Notes under the pieces: generated by a model | Database searches by the model: none | What the model was told of the DNA's origin: nothing | Seen by the model: the letters and a program-made list of their open reading frames with translations, nothing else | Made by a program: the position numbers and the translations under genes | In this document: positions 29,438 to 36,824 of the stretch, piece after piece | Layout of the letters: each line of letters opens with the position of its first letter | How positions within the stretch are numbered: position 1 is the first letter of the stretch | Origin: Streptomyces sp. CG 926 | GTDB taxonomy: Bacteria; Actinomycetota; Actinomycetes; Streptomycetales; Streptomycetaceae | Assembly: GCF_003148825.1 (NCBI RefSeq) | Contig: NZ_QGGZ01000011.1 | Span: 124,001-188,000 of the forward strand | Length of the DNA: 64,000 nt | Reading direction: 5' to 3'

Positions 29438-30582
29438 CAGCGGCGGCCCTTCGGGAGGCCGAGCAGCCGCTCGGCGATGATGTCGCGCTGGATCTCGTTC
29501 GTCCCCGCGTAGATCGGCCCGGCCAGGGAGAACACCCACGGCTCGGCCCACTCGCCGTCCGCCAGCTCCGCGTCCGCGCCCAGCAGGTCCAGAGCCGTCT
29601 CGTGCAGGGCGATGTCGTACTGCGACCAGAACACCTTGTTCAGGCTGGACTCGGCGCCGATCGTGCCGCCCGCCGCGAAGCGGGAGGCGTTCGCCCAGGT
29701 GAACAGCTCGTACGCGCGGGCCCCGACCACCGCGTCCGCCACCCGGTCCCGTAGCGCGGTGTCGGCCGGGTCCCCGTGCGCGTGCCACAGGCCGACCAGC
29801 CGGTCCGCCGCCGCCAGGAACCGGCCGGGGGAGCGCAGGGTCAGCCCGCGCTCGTTCCCGGTCGTCGACATGGCGATGCGCCAGCCCTGCCCCGGCTCCC
29901 CGATCACGTCCTCGTCCGGTACGAAGACCTGGTCCAGGAAGAGTTCCGCGAAGGCCGGCTTGCCGTCGAGCCGGCCGATGGGCCGCACCGTCACCCCCGG
30001 CGCCCGCAGGTCGAACATCAGGTACGTCAGTCCCTGATGCGGTTTCGCGGTGTCCGGGTCGGTACGGAAGATCCCGAAGGCGCGGTCCGCGAAGGCCGCC
30101 CGTGAGGACCAGGTCTTCTGCCCGGACAGCAGCCAGCCGCCCTCCGTCCGGACCGCCCGCGACGTCAGCGACGCCAGGTCGGACCCCGACTCGGGCTCCG
30201 ACCAGGCCTGCGCCCAGATCACCTCGCCGCTCGCCATCGACGGCAGCACCCGCGCGCGCTGCTCCGCGCTCGCATGGTCGAAGAGGGTGGGGGCGAGGAG
30301 GTTGATGCCGTTCTGCGAGACCCGGCCGGGCGCGCCCGCCGCCCAGTACTCCTCCTCGAAGACCAGCCAGTTGACGATGTCCACGCCCCGGCCCCCGTAC
30401 TCCTCGGGCCACGACACCACCGACCAGCGGTCCGTGTGCAGCAGCGCTTCCCACTCCCGGTGCGCCGCGAAGCCCTCGGCCGTCTCCAGGGAGGGCAGGG
30501 GTCGGGCCGGGACATGGGCGCGGAGCCAGTGCCGGGCCTCGGCCCGGAAGGCCTCCACGTCCGCCGTGTGCGTGAGTTCCAT
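29437..30582 (-). CDS. Acyl-CoA dehydrogenase, large subunit-like (FadE31 type)
   Basis: A 381-residue acyl-CoA dehydrogenase: SWPEEYGGRGVDIVNWLVF, WAQAWSEPESGSDLAS, QKTWSSRAAFADRAF, and the C-terminal FSLAGPIYAGTNEIQRDIIA, which binds FAD. It is probably the partner of the next gene. The ATG at 30582 overlaps the stop of the enoyl-CoA hydratase-like gene by one base. It belongs to the operon running left from the KstR2-type divergent promoter at 31440-31502. Confidence 0.88.
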   Translation of the reverse strand: MELTHTADVEAFRAEARHWLRAHVPARPLPSLETAEGFAAHREWEALLHTDRWSVVSWPEEYGGRGVDIVNWLVFEEEYWAAGAPGRVSQNGINLLAPTLFDHASAEQRARVLPSMASGEVIWAQAWSEPESGSDLASLTSRAVRTEGGWLLSGQKTWSSRAAFADRAFGIFRTDPDTAKPHQGLTYLMFDLRAPGVTVRPIGRLDGKPAFAELFLDQVFVPDEDVIGEPGQGWRIAMSTTGNERGLTLRSPGRFLAAADRLVGLWHAHGDPADTALRDRVADAVVGARAYELFTWANASRFAAGGTIGAESSLNKVFWSQYDIALHETALDLLGADAELADGEWAEPWVFSLAGPIYAGTNEIQRDIIAERLLGLPKGRR

Positions 30583-31439
30583 CAGGTGTTCGCCTCCTTC
30601 AGGGCGGCGATGTCGACGCCGCCGAGCGAGTCCGCCGCGGTCTCCGCGTTGTGCGCGTGCGCCAGGTGGTGCAGGCCGAACACCGAGTCCATGCCGGTGT
30701 GCAGGCCCTGGAGGTCCTCGGCCTGGTTGACGGCCCGCTTGGTCAGCGCCAGTCCGAAGGCGGGCATCCCGGCGATCCGCAGCGCCAACCGCTCGGTCTC
30801 GGCCTCCAACTCCGGGTCCGCCACGACCCGGTTGACCATGCCGACCTCGTACGCGCGTCGGGCCGCCATCCGGTCGCCGGTGTAGAGGAACTCCTTCGCG
30901 ATCCGCGGCGGCATCGCCCACGGGTGCGCGAAGTACTCGACCCCGGGGATGCCCATCCGTACGACCGGGTCAGCGAAGAAGGCGTCCTCGCTCGCCACGA
31001 TCAGGTCGCAGACCCAGGCCAGCATCAGCCCGCCCGCCACACAGGCCCCGCGCACCGAGGCGATCACCGGCTTCGGCAACTCCCGCCAGCGCCGGCACAT
31101 CCCCAGGTACACCTCCGACTCGCGCGCGAAGCGGGACTCGGCGCCGGGCCGCCCGGTGTGGTCCCACCACAGGCCGGCCCGCCGCTCGAAGGGCAGGTGG
31201 GCGTCGCGCCCGGGGGTGCCGATGTCGTGGCCCGCGGAGAAGTGCTCGCCGGCCCCGGCCAGGACGATCACCTTCACCTCCGGGTCCTCGGCGGCCCGGT
31301 AGAAGGCGTCGTCGAGCGCGTACGTCATCGCGCTGTTCTGCGCGTTGCGGTAGCGGGGGCGGTTCATGGTCACGTACGCGACCGGGCCGCGCCGCTCGTA
31401 GAGCACGGGTGTGTCGTCGGGCGTGCGGTCGTCGGGCAT
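30582..31439 (-). CDS. Enoyl-CoA hydratase/isomerase family protein
   Basis: A 285-residue crotonase-fold protein: GEHFSAGHDIGTPG forms the CoA/oxyanion loop and ACVAGGLMLAWVCDLIVASE the second oxyanion strand. Aligned with rat crotonase by eye, both catalytic Glu positions (144 and 164) are replaced, by Met139 and Val159. It may therefore do another crotonase-fold reaction, such as hydrolysis or C-C cleavage. The ATG at 31439 is preceded by AAGGA. It is first in the leftward operon from the divergent promoter carrying a KstR2-like operator. Confidence 0.85.
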   Translation of the reverse strand: MPDDRTPDDTPVLYERRGPVAYVTMNRPRYRNAQNSAMTYALDDAFYRAAEDPEVKVIVLAGAGEHFSAGHDIGTPGRDAHLPFERRAGLWWDHTGRPGAESRFARESEVYLGMCRRWRELPKPVIASVRGACVAGGLMLAWVCDLIVASEDAFFADPVVRMGIPGVEYFAHPWAMPPRIAKEFLYTGDRMAARRAYEVGMVNRVVADPELEAETERLALRIAGMPAFGLALTKRAVNQAEDLQGLHTGMDSVFGLHHLAHAHNAETAADSLGGVDIAALKEANT

Positions 31440-31469
31440 GCGGCGTCCATCCTTCACGAGCGAAGCTTC

Positions 31470-31489
31470 CCTAACAAGTGTTTGGTAGG
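31470..31489. promoter_or_regulatory. Putative KstR2 operator 1
   Basis: CCTAACAAGTGTTTGGTAGG is a near-palindrome between the divergent echA-like and fadE30 genes. Its right end runs into TAGGTT, the best -10 candidate for fadE30, so binding should block transcription. The same motif recurs at 43068. Confidence 0.75.
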
Positions 31490-31502
31490 TTAACGTACGG
31501 CC

Positions 31503-32651
31503 ATGAGCAGCGTCGAGGAGTTCCGCATCGAGGTCCGGGGGTGGCTACGGGCCCACCTCACCGGCGAGTTCGCCGCCCTCAAGGGCCGCGGCGGACCCGG
31601 CCGCGAGCACGAGGCCTTCGCCGAACGCCTCGCCTGGGAGCGCCACATGGCCGCCCACGGCTGGACCTGCGTCGGCTGGCCCGTCGAACACGGCGGCCGC
31701 GGCGCGTCCGTCGCCGAGCAGATCGCCTTCCACGAGGAGTACGCCCTCGCCGACGCCCCCGCCCGCGTCGGCCACATCGGCGAGCAGCTCCTCGGCCCCA
31801 CCCTCATCGCCCACGGCACCGAGGAGCAGAAGCGCCGCTTCCTCCCGCCGATCCGGGCCGCCCGGGAACTGTGGTGCCAGGGCTACAGCGAACCGGGCGC
31901 CGGCTCCGACCTCGCCGCCGTCCGCACCCGCGCCACCCTCCGGGACGGGCAGTGGATCGTCGACGGCCAGAAGACCTGGACCTCACTGGCCCACGCCGCC
32001 CAGTGGTGCTTCGTCCTCGCCCGCACCGAACCAGGCTCGCGCCGCCACCAAGGCCTGTCCTACCTCCTGGTCCCCATGGACCGACCCGGGGTCGAGGTCC
32101 GCCCGATCACCCAGCTCACCGGCACCTCCGAGTTCAACGAGGTCTTCTTCGACGGCGCCCGCACCGACGCCACCCACATCGTCGGCGCCCCCGGCGACGG
32201 CTGGCGCATCGCCATGGCCACCCTCGGCTACGAGCGCGGCGTCTCCACCCTCGGCCAACAGGTCGGCTTCCGCCGCGAACTCGAAGCCCTGGCCGCACTC
32301 GCCCGCACCAACGGCGCCCTCGCCGACCCCCTGATCCGCGACCGCCTCGTCCAGGCCTGGATCGGACTGGAGACCATGCGCGCCACCGCCCTCACCCCGG
32401 GCACCGCGCCCTCCACCGCCAAGCTGTACTGGTCCCGCTGGCACCGGGACCTCGGCGAACTCGCCATGGACGTCTGCGCCGCCCCCTCGCTCCTGGCCAC
32501 CGGCGCGCACGGGGACCCGTACGACCTCGACGACTGGCAGCGGCTCTTCCTCTTCTCCCGCGCCGACACCATCTACGCGGGCTCGGACGAGATCCAGCGC
32601 ACCCTCATCGCCGAGCGGATCCTCGGCCTTCCCAAGGAGGTACGGGCGTGA
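31503..32651 (+). CDS. fadE30: Acyl-CoA dehydrogenase FadE30-like
   Basis: A 382-residue acyl-CoA dehydrogenase: TCVGWPVEHGGRGASVAEQI, WCQGYSEPGAGSDLAA, QKTWTSLAHAAQW, and FSRADTIYAGSDEIQRTLIA. Its place directly before ipdF, kstR2 and fadA6 matches the mycobacterial fadE30 context; FadE30 dehydrogenates HIP-CoA after FadD3. No ribosome site is seen and the ATG lies 11 bases after a TAGGTT -10-like box, so the mRNA is probably leaderless. GTGA overlap with ipdF. Confidence 0.88.
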   Translation: MSSVEEFRIEVRGWLRAHLTGEFAALKGRGGPGREHEAFAERLAWERHMAAHGWTCVGWPVEHGGRGASVAEQIAFHEEYALADAPARVGHIGEQLLGPTLIAHGTEEQKRRFLPPIRAARELWCQGYSEPGAGSDLAAVRTRATLRDGQWIVDGQKTWTSLAHAAQWCFVLARTEPGSRRHQGLSYLLVPMDRPGVEVRPITQLTGTSEFNEVFFDGARTDATHIVGAPGDGWRIAMATLGYERGVSTLGQQVGFRRELEALAALARTNGALADPLIRDRLVQAWIGLETMRATALTPGTAPSTAKLYWSRWHRDLGELAMDVCAAPSLLATGAHGDPYDLDDWQRLFLFSRADTIYAGSDEIQRTLIAERILGLPKEVRA

Positions 32652-33430
32652 GCACCCCCGACTATGTCCCCGGGCACGGACTGCTGAAGGACCGAAACGC
32701 CGTCGTCACCGCCGCCGCCGGGGCCGGGATCGGCGGAGCCACCGCCCGCCGCCTCCTGGAGGAAGGCGCCCGCATCGTCATCGGCGACGCCCACGCCCGC
32801 CGCCTGAAGGAGACCGAGGAGGTGCTCGCCGCGGAGTTCGGCGCGGACCGCGTCACCTCCCTGCCCTGCGACGTCACCGACGAGGAGCAGGTTCAGGCCC
32901 TCTTCGCGCTCGCCGAACACACCCACGGCCGCCTCGACATCGTCGTCAACAACGCGGGTCTCGGCGGCACCGCCGCCCTCGTCGACATGAGCGACGAGCA
33001 GTGGTCCCGCGTCCTCGACGTCACCCTGAACGGCACCTTCCGCTGCACCCGCGCCGCCCTGCGCTCGTTCCGGGCGTCCGGCGGCGGCGGAGTGATCGTC
33101 AACAACGCCTCCGTCATCGGCTGGCGCGCCCAGACCGGTCAGGCCCACTACGCCGCCGCCAAGGCCGGGGTGATGGCACTGACCCGCTGCGCGGCCCTGG
33201 AGGCCGCCGAGTTCGGCGTACGCGTCAACGCGGTCGCCCCGAGCCTGGCCATGCACCCGCACCTGGTGAAGGTCACCAGCGAGGAGCTGCTGGCCGAACT
33301 GACCGCCCGCGAGGCCTTCGGCCGCTATGCCGAACCCTGGGAGGTCGCCAACGTCATCGTCTTCCTGGCCAGCGCCTACTCGTCGTACATGACCGGCGAG
33401 ACGGTGTCGGTCAGCAGCCAGCACGCGTAG
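32648..33430 (+). CDS. ipdF: SDR, IpdF-like (hydroxy-HIP-CoA dehydrogenase)
   Basis: A 260-residue SDR. It starts with GHGLLKDRNAVVTAAAGAGI, with the nucleotide loop AAAGAGIGGATA, NNAGLGG, Ser in NNASVIGWRAQTGQ, Tyr-x3-Lys in HYAAAKAGVM, and the end SYMTGETVSVSSQHA. These features closely follow mycobacterial Rv3559c/IpdF, which oxidises the 5-hydroxyl of HIP-CoA intermediates. The GTG start overlaps the fadE30 stop by 4 bp. Confidence 0.88.
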   Translation: MSTPDYVPGHGLLKDRNAVVTAAAGAGIGGATARRLLEEGARIVIGDAHARRLKETEEVLAAEFGADRVTSLPCDVTDEEQVQALFALAEHTHGRLDIVVNNAGLGGTAALVDMSDEQWSRVLDVTLNGTFRCTRAALRSFRASGGGGVIVNNASVIGWRAQTGQAHYAAAKAGVMALTRCAALEAAEFGVRVNAVAPSLAMHPHLVKVTSEELLAELTAREAFGRYAEPWEVANVIVFLASAYSSYMTGETVSVSSQHA

Positions 33431-33445
33431 GCCGAGAATGGACGC

Positions 33446-34075
33446 GTGCCAACGAACAAGCCGACATCCCCGAAGAAGCCCCAGGTGACGGCCTCCCCCG
33501 AACGGCGTCGTGAACTCCTCGACACCGCCGCCGAGGTCTTCGCCGCGCAGGGCTACAACGCCACCACCGTCCGCAAGATCGCCGACGCCGCCGGCATGCT
33601 CGCCGGCAGCCTCTACTACCACTTCGATTCCAAGGAATCGATGCTCGACGAGATCCTCTCGGCCTTCCTGACCGAACTGTGGGACGGGTACGACACCGTC
33701 CTCGCCGCGGGCCTCGGCCCGAGGGAGACCATCGAGGCCCTCGTCACCGAGTCCTTCCGGGAGATCGACCGGCACCGCGCCGCTGTCGCCATCTACCAGA
33801 AGGAGTCCCGCACCCTCTCCGCCCAGCCCCGCTTCCACTACCTGTCCGACTCACAGCAGAAGTTCGAGAAGGCCTGGCTGGGGACGCTGCAGCGAGGGGT
33901 CGAGGCGCAGGTCTTCCGCGCCGACCTCGACATCCGCCTCACCTACCGCTTCGTGCGCGACACGGTGTGGGTGGCGGCCTCCTGGTACCGGCCGGGCGGA
34001 CAGCACAGCCCCGAGGAGATCGCCCGCCAGTACCTGTCGATGGTGCTGGACGGGATCGCACTGCGCCCCACCTGA
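33446..34075 (+). CDS. kstR2: TetR family repressor, KstR2-like
   Basis: A 209-residue TetR regulator. The helix-turn-helix is AAEVFAAQGYNATTVRKIAD with GMLAGSLYYHFDSKESMLDE; the C-terminal domain (AIYQKESRTLSAQPRFHYL) follows KstR2, which in mycobacteria senses HIP-CoA and represses the C/D-ring genes. It lies inside the fadE30-ipdF-kstR2-fadA6 operon, so it should repress itself through the operator at 31470. GTG start at 33446; the ribosome site is weak. An unusually polar N-terminal arm (PTNKPTSPKKPQ) precedes the DNA-binding domain. Confidence 0.88.
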   Translation: MPTNKPTSPKKPQVTASPERRRELLDTAAEVFAAQGYNATTVRKIADAAGMLAGSLYYHFDSKESMLDEILSAFLTELWDGYDTVLAAGLGPRETIEALVTESFREIDRHRAAVAIYQKESRTLSAQPRFHYLSDSQQKFEKAWLGTLQRGVEAQVFRADLDIRLTYRFVRDTVWVAASWYRPGGQHSPEEIARQYLSMVLDGIALRPT

Positions 34076-34102
34076 CCGACCCGACCGTCCGAGGAGATCC
34101 CG

Positions 34103-35260
34103 ATGCCCGAGGCCTACATAGTCGATGCGGTACGCACCCCCGTGGGGCGGCGGAACGGCGGCCTGGCCGCCGTCCATCCGGCCGACCTGGGAGCACACGT
34201 CCTGAAGGCACTGATCGAGCGGTCCGGGGTGGACCCGGCCGCCGTGGAGGACGTGGTGTTCGGCTGCCTCGACACGGTCGGGCCGCAGGCCGGGGACATC
34301 GCCCGGACGGCGTGGCTGGCGGCCGGCCTGCCCGAGGAGGTGCCCGGGGTCACCGTCGACCGCCAGTGCGGGTCCTCGCAGCAGGCCGTGCACTTCGCGG
34401 CGCAGGGCGTCCTGTCCGGCACCCAGGACCTGGTGGTCGCGGGCGGCACGCAGAACATGTCGATGATCCCGATCGCCTTCGCCTCCCGGCAGGCGGCGGA
34501 GCCGCTGGGCCTGACCGAAGGCCCGTACGCGGGCTCGGCGGGCTGGCGGGCCCGGTACGGGGACGCCCCGGTGAACCAGTTCCACGGCGCGCAGCTGATC
34601 GCGCAGAAGTGGGGGATCGCCCGGCAGGACATGGAGGAATTCGCGCTCCGCTCCCACCGGCGGGCGATCCGCGCCATCGACGAGGGCCGCTTTTCGCGCG
34701 AGACGGTGGCGTACGGGGAGGTGGGCGTGGACGAGGGCCCGCGCCGGGACACGACCCTGGAGAAGATGGCCGGCCTCAAGCCGGTGGTCGAGGGCGGCAC
34801 CATCACGGCGGCCGTCTCCTCCCAGGTCTCGGACGGCGCGGCCGCGATGCTGATCGCCTCCGAGCGGGCGGTACGGGAACACGGCCTGCGGCCGCGCGCC
34901 CGCATCCACCACCTCTCGGTACGGGGCGAGGACCCCATCCGCATGCTGTCCGCGCCGATCCCCGCCACGGCGTACGCGCTGAAGAAGACCGGCATGTCCC
35001 TGTCCGACATCGACCTGGTGGAGATCAACGAGGCCTTCGCCCCAGTGGTGCTGGCCTGGCTGAAGGAGACCGGCGCCGACCCGGAGCGGGTCAACGTCAA
35101 CGGCGGCGCCATCGCGCTGGGCCACCCCCTGGGCGCGACCGGGGTGAAGCTGATGACCACCCTCCTGCACGAACTGGAACGCACCGGAGGCCGCTACGGC
35201 CTCCAAACCATGTGCGAGGGCGGCGGCCAGGCCAACGTGACGATCATCGAGCGGCTCTAG
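34103..35260 (+). CDS. fadA6: Acetyl-CoA acyltransferase (thiolase) FadA6-like
   Basis: A 385-residue thiolase. Nucleophile Cys89 is in DRQCGSSQQA, followed by NEAFAPV, the catalytic His in GGAIALGHPLGATG and the second Cys in TMCEGGGQAN. In the HIP pathway FadA6 carries out thiolytic cleavage of late C/D-ring CoA esters, releasing acetyl-CoA. Last gene of the fadE30 operon, preceded by GAGGAGA. The final 51 bp of the gene recur 160 bp downstream. Confidence 0.9.
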   Translation: MPEAYIVDAVRTPVGRRNGGLAAVHPADLGAHVLKALIERSGVDPAAVEDVVFGCLDTVGPQAGDIARTAWLAAGLPEEVPGVTVDRQCGSSQQAVHFAAQGVLSGTQDLVVAGGTQNMSMIPIAFASRQAAEPLGLTEGPYAGSAGWRARYGDAPVNQFHGAQLIAQKWGIARQDMEEFALRSHRRAIRAIDEGRFSRETVAYGEVGVDEGPRRDTTLEKMAGLKPVVEGGTITAAVSSQVSDGAAAMLIASERAVREHGLRPRARIHHLSVRGEDPIRMLSAPIPATAYALKKTGMSLSDIDLVEINEAFAPVVLAWLKETGADPERVNVNGGAIALGHPLGATGVKLMTTLLHELERTGGRYGLQTMCEGGGQANVTIIERL

Positions 35261-35369
35261 GAGCCCCCGCCCGGAGCGGCAACCGCCGGCCGGAGGTCGG
35301 CGCAGGCCGCCGAAGCCTGTGAGGCCCCTGGGCCGAGGCGGCGCGAGGGGGCCGTGAGGGGAGGGGCCC

Positions 35370-35420
35370 ATGTGCGAGGGCGGCGGCCGGGCCGACGTGA
35401 CGATCATCGAACGGCTGTAG
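35370..35420 (+). repeat. Duplicated 3' end of fadA6
   Basis: Bases 35370-35420 match 35210-35260 at 47 of 51 positions, including the stop codon, and still read MCEGGGRADVTIIERL-stop. It is a leftover of a tandem duplication or of a second thiolase copy. The bases between (35261-35369) show no homology to the gene that I can see. Confidence 0.85.
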
Positions 35421-35432
35421 CCGCCGCAGGGG

Positions 35433-36074
35433 TCACTCGGGGAGCAGGGAGAAGCCGAGGAGGACGGCGGCCTCCACGCGGACCGAGCCCGGGGTGAGGG
35501 CGCCGTCGTCCTCCGGGTCCCCGCCCGTGCGGCGGCCGTGGCTGTGGCCGCCCATCGACTCCGGGTCGACGTCCTCGATGTGGATGACCGGCCCCAGCCG
35601 TAGTCCGCACGCCTGCGCGTACACCTCGGCCTTGCGCCGGGCGGCCGCCACCGCCCGGCGCCGGGCCTCGTCGCGCATCGCGGGCTTGTCGTCCACCTCG
35701 AACCGCACGGCGTCGACCCGGTTCGCGCCGGCCGTGACCGCGTCCTCGATCAGCAGCTCCAGCCCGGCCAGCTCCTCCGTCCGCACCGTGTACGTGGCCA
35801 CGCAGGCGTAGCCGTGGAAGGTCCGGTCGGCGCCGTAGCCCCGGTACTGCGAGGTGAGCTGCAGCCGTGAGCCCGACACGTCGGAGTCCGGTATGCCGTG
35901 CTCGCGCAGGACGGCCCGCAGTCGGGTCACGGCCGTGCCCGCCTCGGCGAAGGCCGCCTTCGGGGTCGGGGCGAGGAGATCGACCGCCAGGTCCACGTGG
36001 GCGAGTCGGGGTTCGGCGGACACGCTGCCCGCGCCGAGCACACTGAGCCCCCAGGGCTCCTTGATCGCTGCCAT
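35433..36074 (-). CDS. SIMPL domain-containing protein
   Basis: A 213-residue SIMPL/DUF541-family protein. It begins EPWGLSVLGAGSVSAEPRLA, has LREHGIPDSDVSGSRLQLTS and the ATYTVRTEELAGLELLIEDA dimerisation segment, and ends in a conserved GFSLLPE. No signal peptide is visible, unlike many SIMPL proteins. A His/Gly-rich loop (GGHSHGRRTGGD) precedes the last strand. The function is unknown; homologues are linked to oxidative stress or signalling. Confidence 0.8.
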   Translation of the reverse strand: MAAIKEPWGLSVLGAGSVSAEPRLAHVDLAVDLLAPTPKAAFAEAGTAVTRLRAVLREHGIPDSDVSGSRLQLTSQYRGYGADRTFHGYACVATYTVRTEELAGLELLIEDAVTAGANRVDAVRFEVDDKPAMRDEARRRAVAAARRKAEVYAQACGLRLGPVIHIEDVDPESMGGHSHGRRTGGDPEDDGALTPGSVRVEAAVLLGFSLLPE

Positions 36075-36417
36075 TCCATGATCAAACCAGCTTGGGCGGG
36101 AGGTCGCCAGGGCCTTCCGCCGCCCACAGCCGTCCCAGGCCGCTCGCGGTGGTCCGTGCCGGCCGGCTCGGTCCGACCCGTAGGGATGAATCTTTTCGCC
36201 CTGGGCGGAGGCCGGCCCCCGCGGCGAGGTGAGCGCCCGCACCGACCGGGACCGCCCACGACCCAAGGGGGACGGGGCCTGTGGCCCGCCGAGCCCCCTT
36301 CCGGGCAGGTCGGCGCGCCGTCCGCCGATGGGGCGGAGGGCGCAGGTCACACCCCTCGACCCGGGACTCCCCGCAGCGAGATGTGCTAGCTTAGAGCTCG
36401 TTGCAGTTGTGGTACCC

Positions 36418-36470
36418 ATGAACTTTATGTGCGCCTGACGGGAATGCTCCGCAGGCGCTTTTATTGTTTT
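36418..36470 (+). promoter_or_regulatory. Cold-shock gene leader: 6-codon uORF plus terminator-like hairpin
   Basis: ATG at 36418 opens MNFMCA-stop. Its stop (36436-36438) overlaps the end of the left arm of a hairpin, GCGCCTG (36431-36437) with CAGGCGC (36452-36458), followed by TTTTATTGTTTT. This looks like an intrinsic terminator inside the 5' leader, about 50 bp before the cold-shock start codon, with translation of the short frame able to melt it. A TAGCTT -10-like box lies near 36387. The rest of the 36075-36519 gap holds nothing else I can identify. Confidence 0.6.
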
Positions 36471-36519
36471 GCCGGAATCTCCGGATGGGGCCCTTTGCCG
36501 CCTATTCAGGAGATTTAAA

Positions 36520-36723
36520 ATGGCACTTGGCACCGTGAAGTGGTTCAACTCGGAAAAGGGCTTCGGCTTCATCGAGCAGGACGGTGGCGGCCCGGACGTC
36601 TTCGCCCACTACTCGAACATCGCCACCCAGGGCTTCCGTGAGCTCCAGGAGGGCCAGCGCGTGTCCTTCGACGTCACGCAGGGCCAGAAGGGCCCCCAGG
36701 CGGAGAACATCATCCCCGCCTAA
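36520..36723 (+). CDS. Cold shock protein (CspA family)
   Basis: A 67-residue cold-shock domain: GTVKWFNSEKGFGFIEQ includes RNP1 (KGFGFI) and DVFAHYSNI is RNP2. These proteins bind single-stranded RNA or DNA and melt RNA structure. CAGGAG lies 7 bases before the ATG. A long AT-rich leader with an attenuator-like hairpin precedes it, and a DEAD-box helicase gene follows, as in other cold-adaptation loci. Confidence 0.97.
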   Translation: MALGTVKWFNSEKGFGFIEQDGGGPDVFAHYSNIATQGFRELQEGQRVSFDVTQGQKGPQAENIIPA

Positions 36724-36735
36724 GTCCTTCAGCAT

Positions 36736-36769
36736 GCCGGGGTCCGCACCGCGAGGTGCGGGCCCCGGC
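36736..36769 (+). terminator. Hairpin between csp and helicase
   Basis: GCCGGGGTCCGCACC (36736-36750) pairs with GGTGCGGGCCCCGGC (36755-36769), one T-G wobble, GCGA loop, then a T-rich stretch (TTGTCTGCTGTTTCG). It probably terminates or partly attenuates the csp transcript before the helicase. Confidence 0.8.
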
Positions 36770-36824
36770 TTGTCTGCTGTTTCGACCTTTGTTTTACCTG
36801 CCGGTTTCAGGAGGGCTTTCTCGC

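Noticed and set aside
31478..33430. 650-codon frame ending in ipdF
   Set aside because: The first 390 codons are an Arg/Pro-rich shadow of fadE30; the true start is the GTG at 32648.
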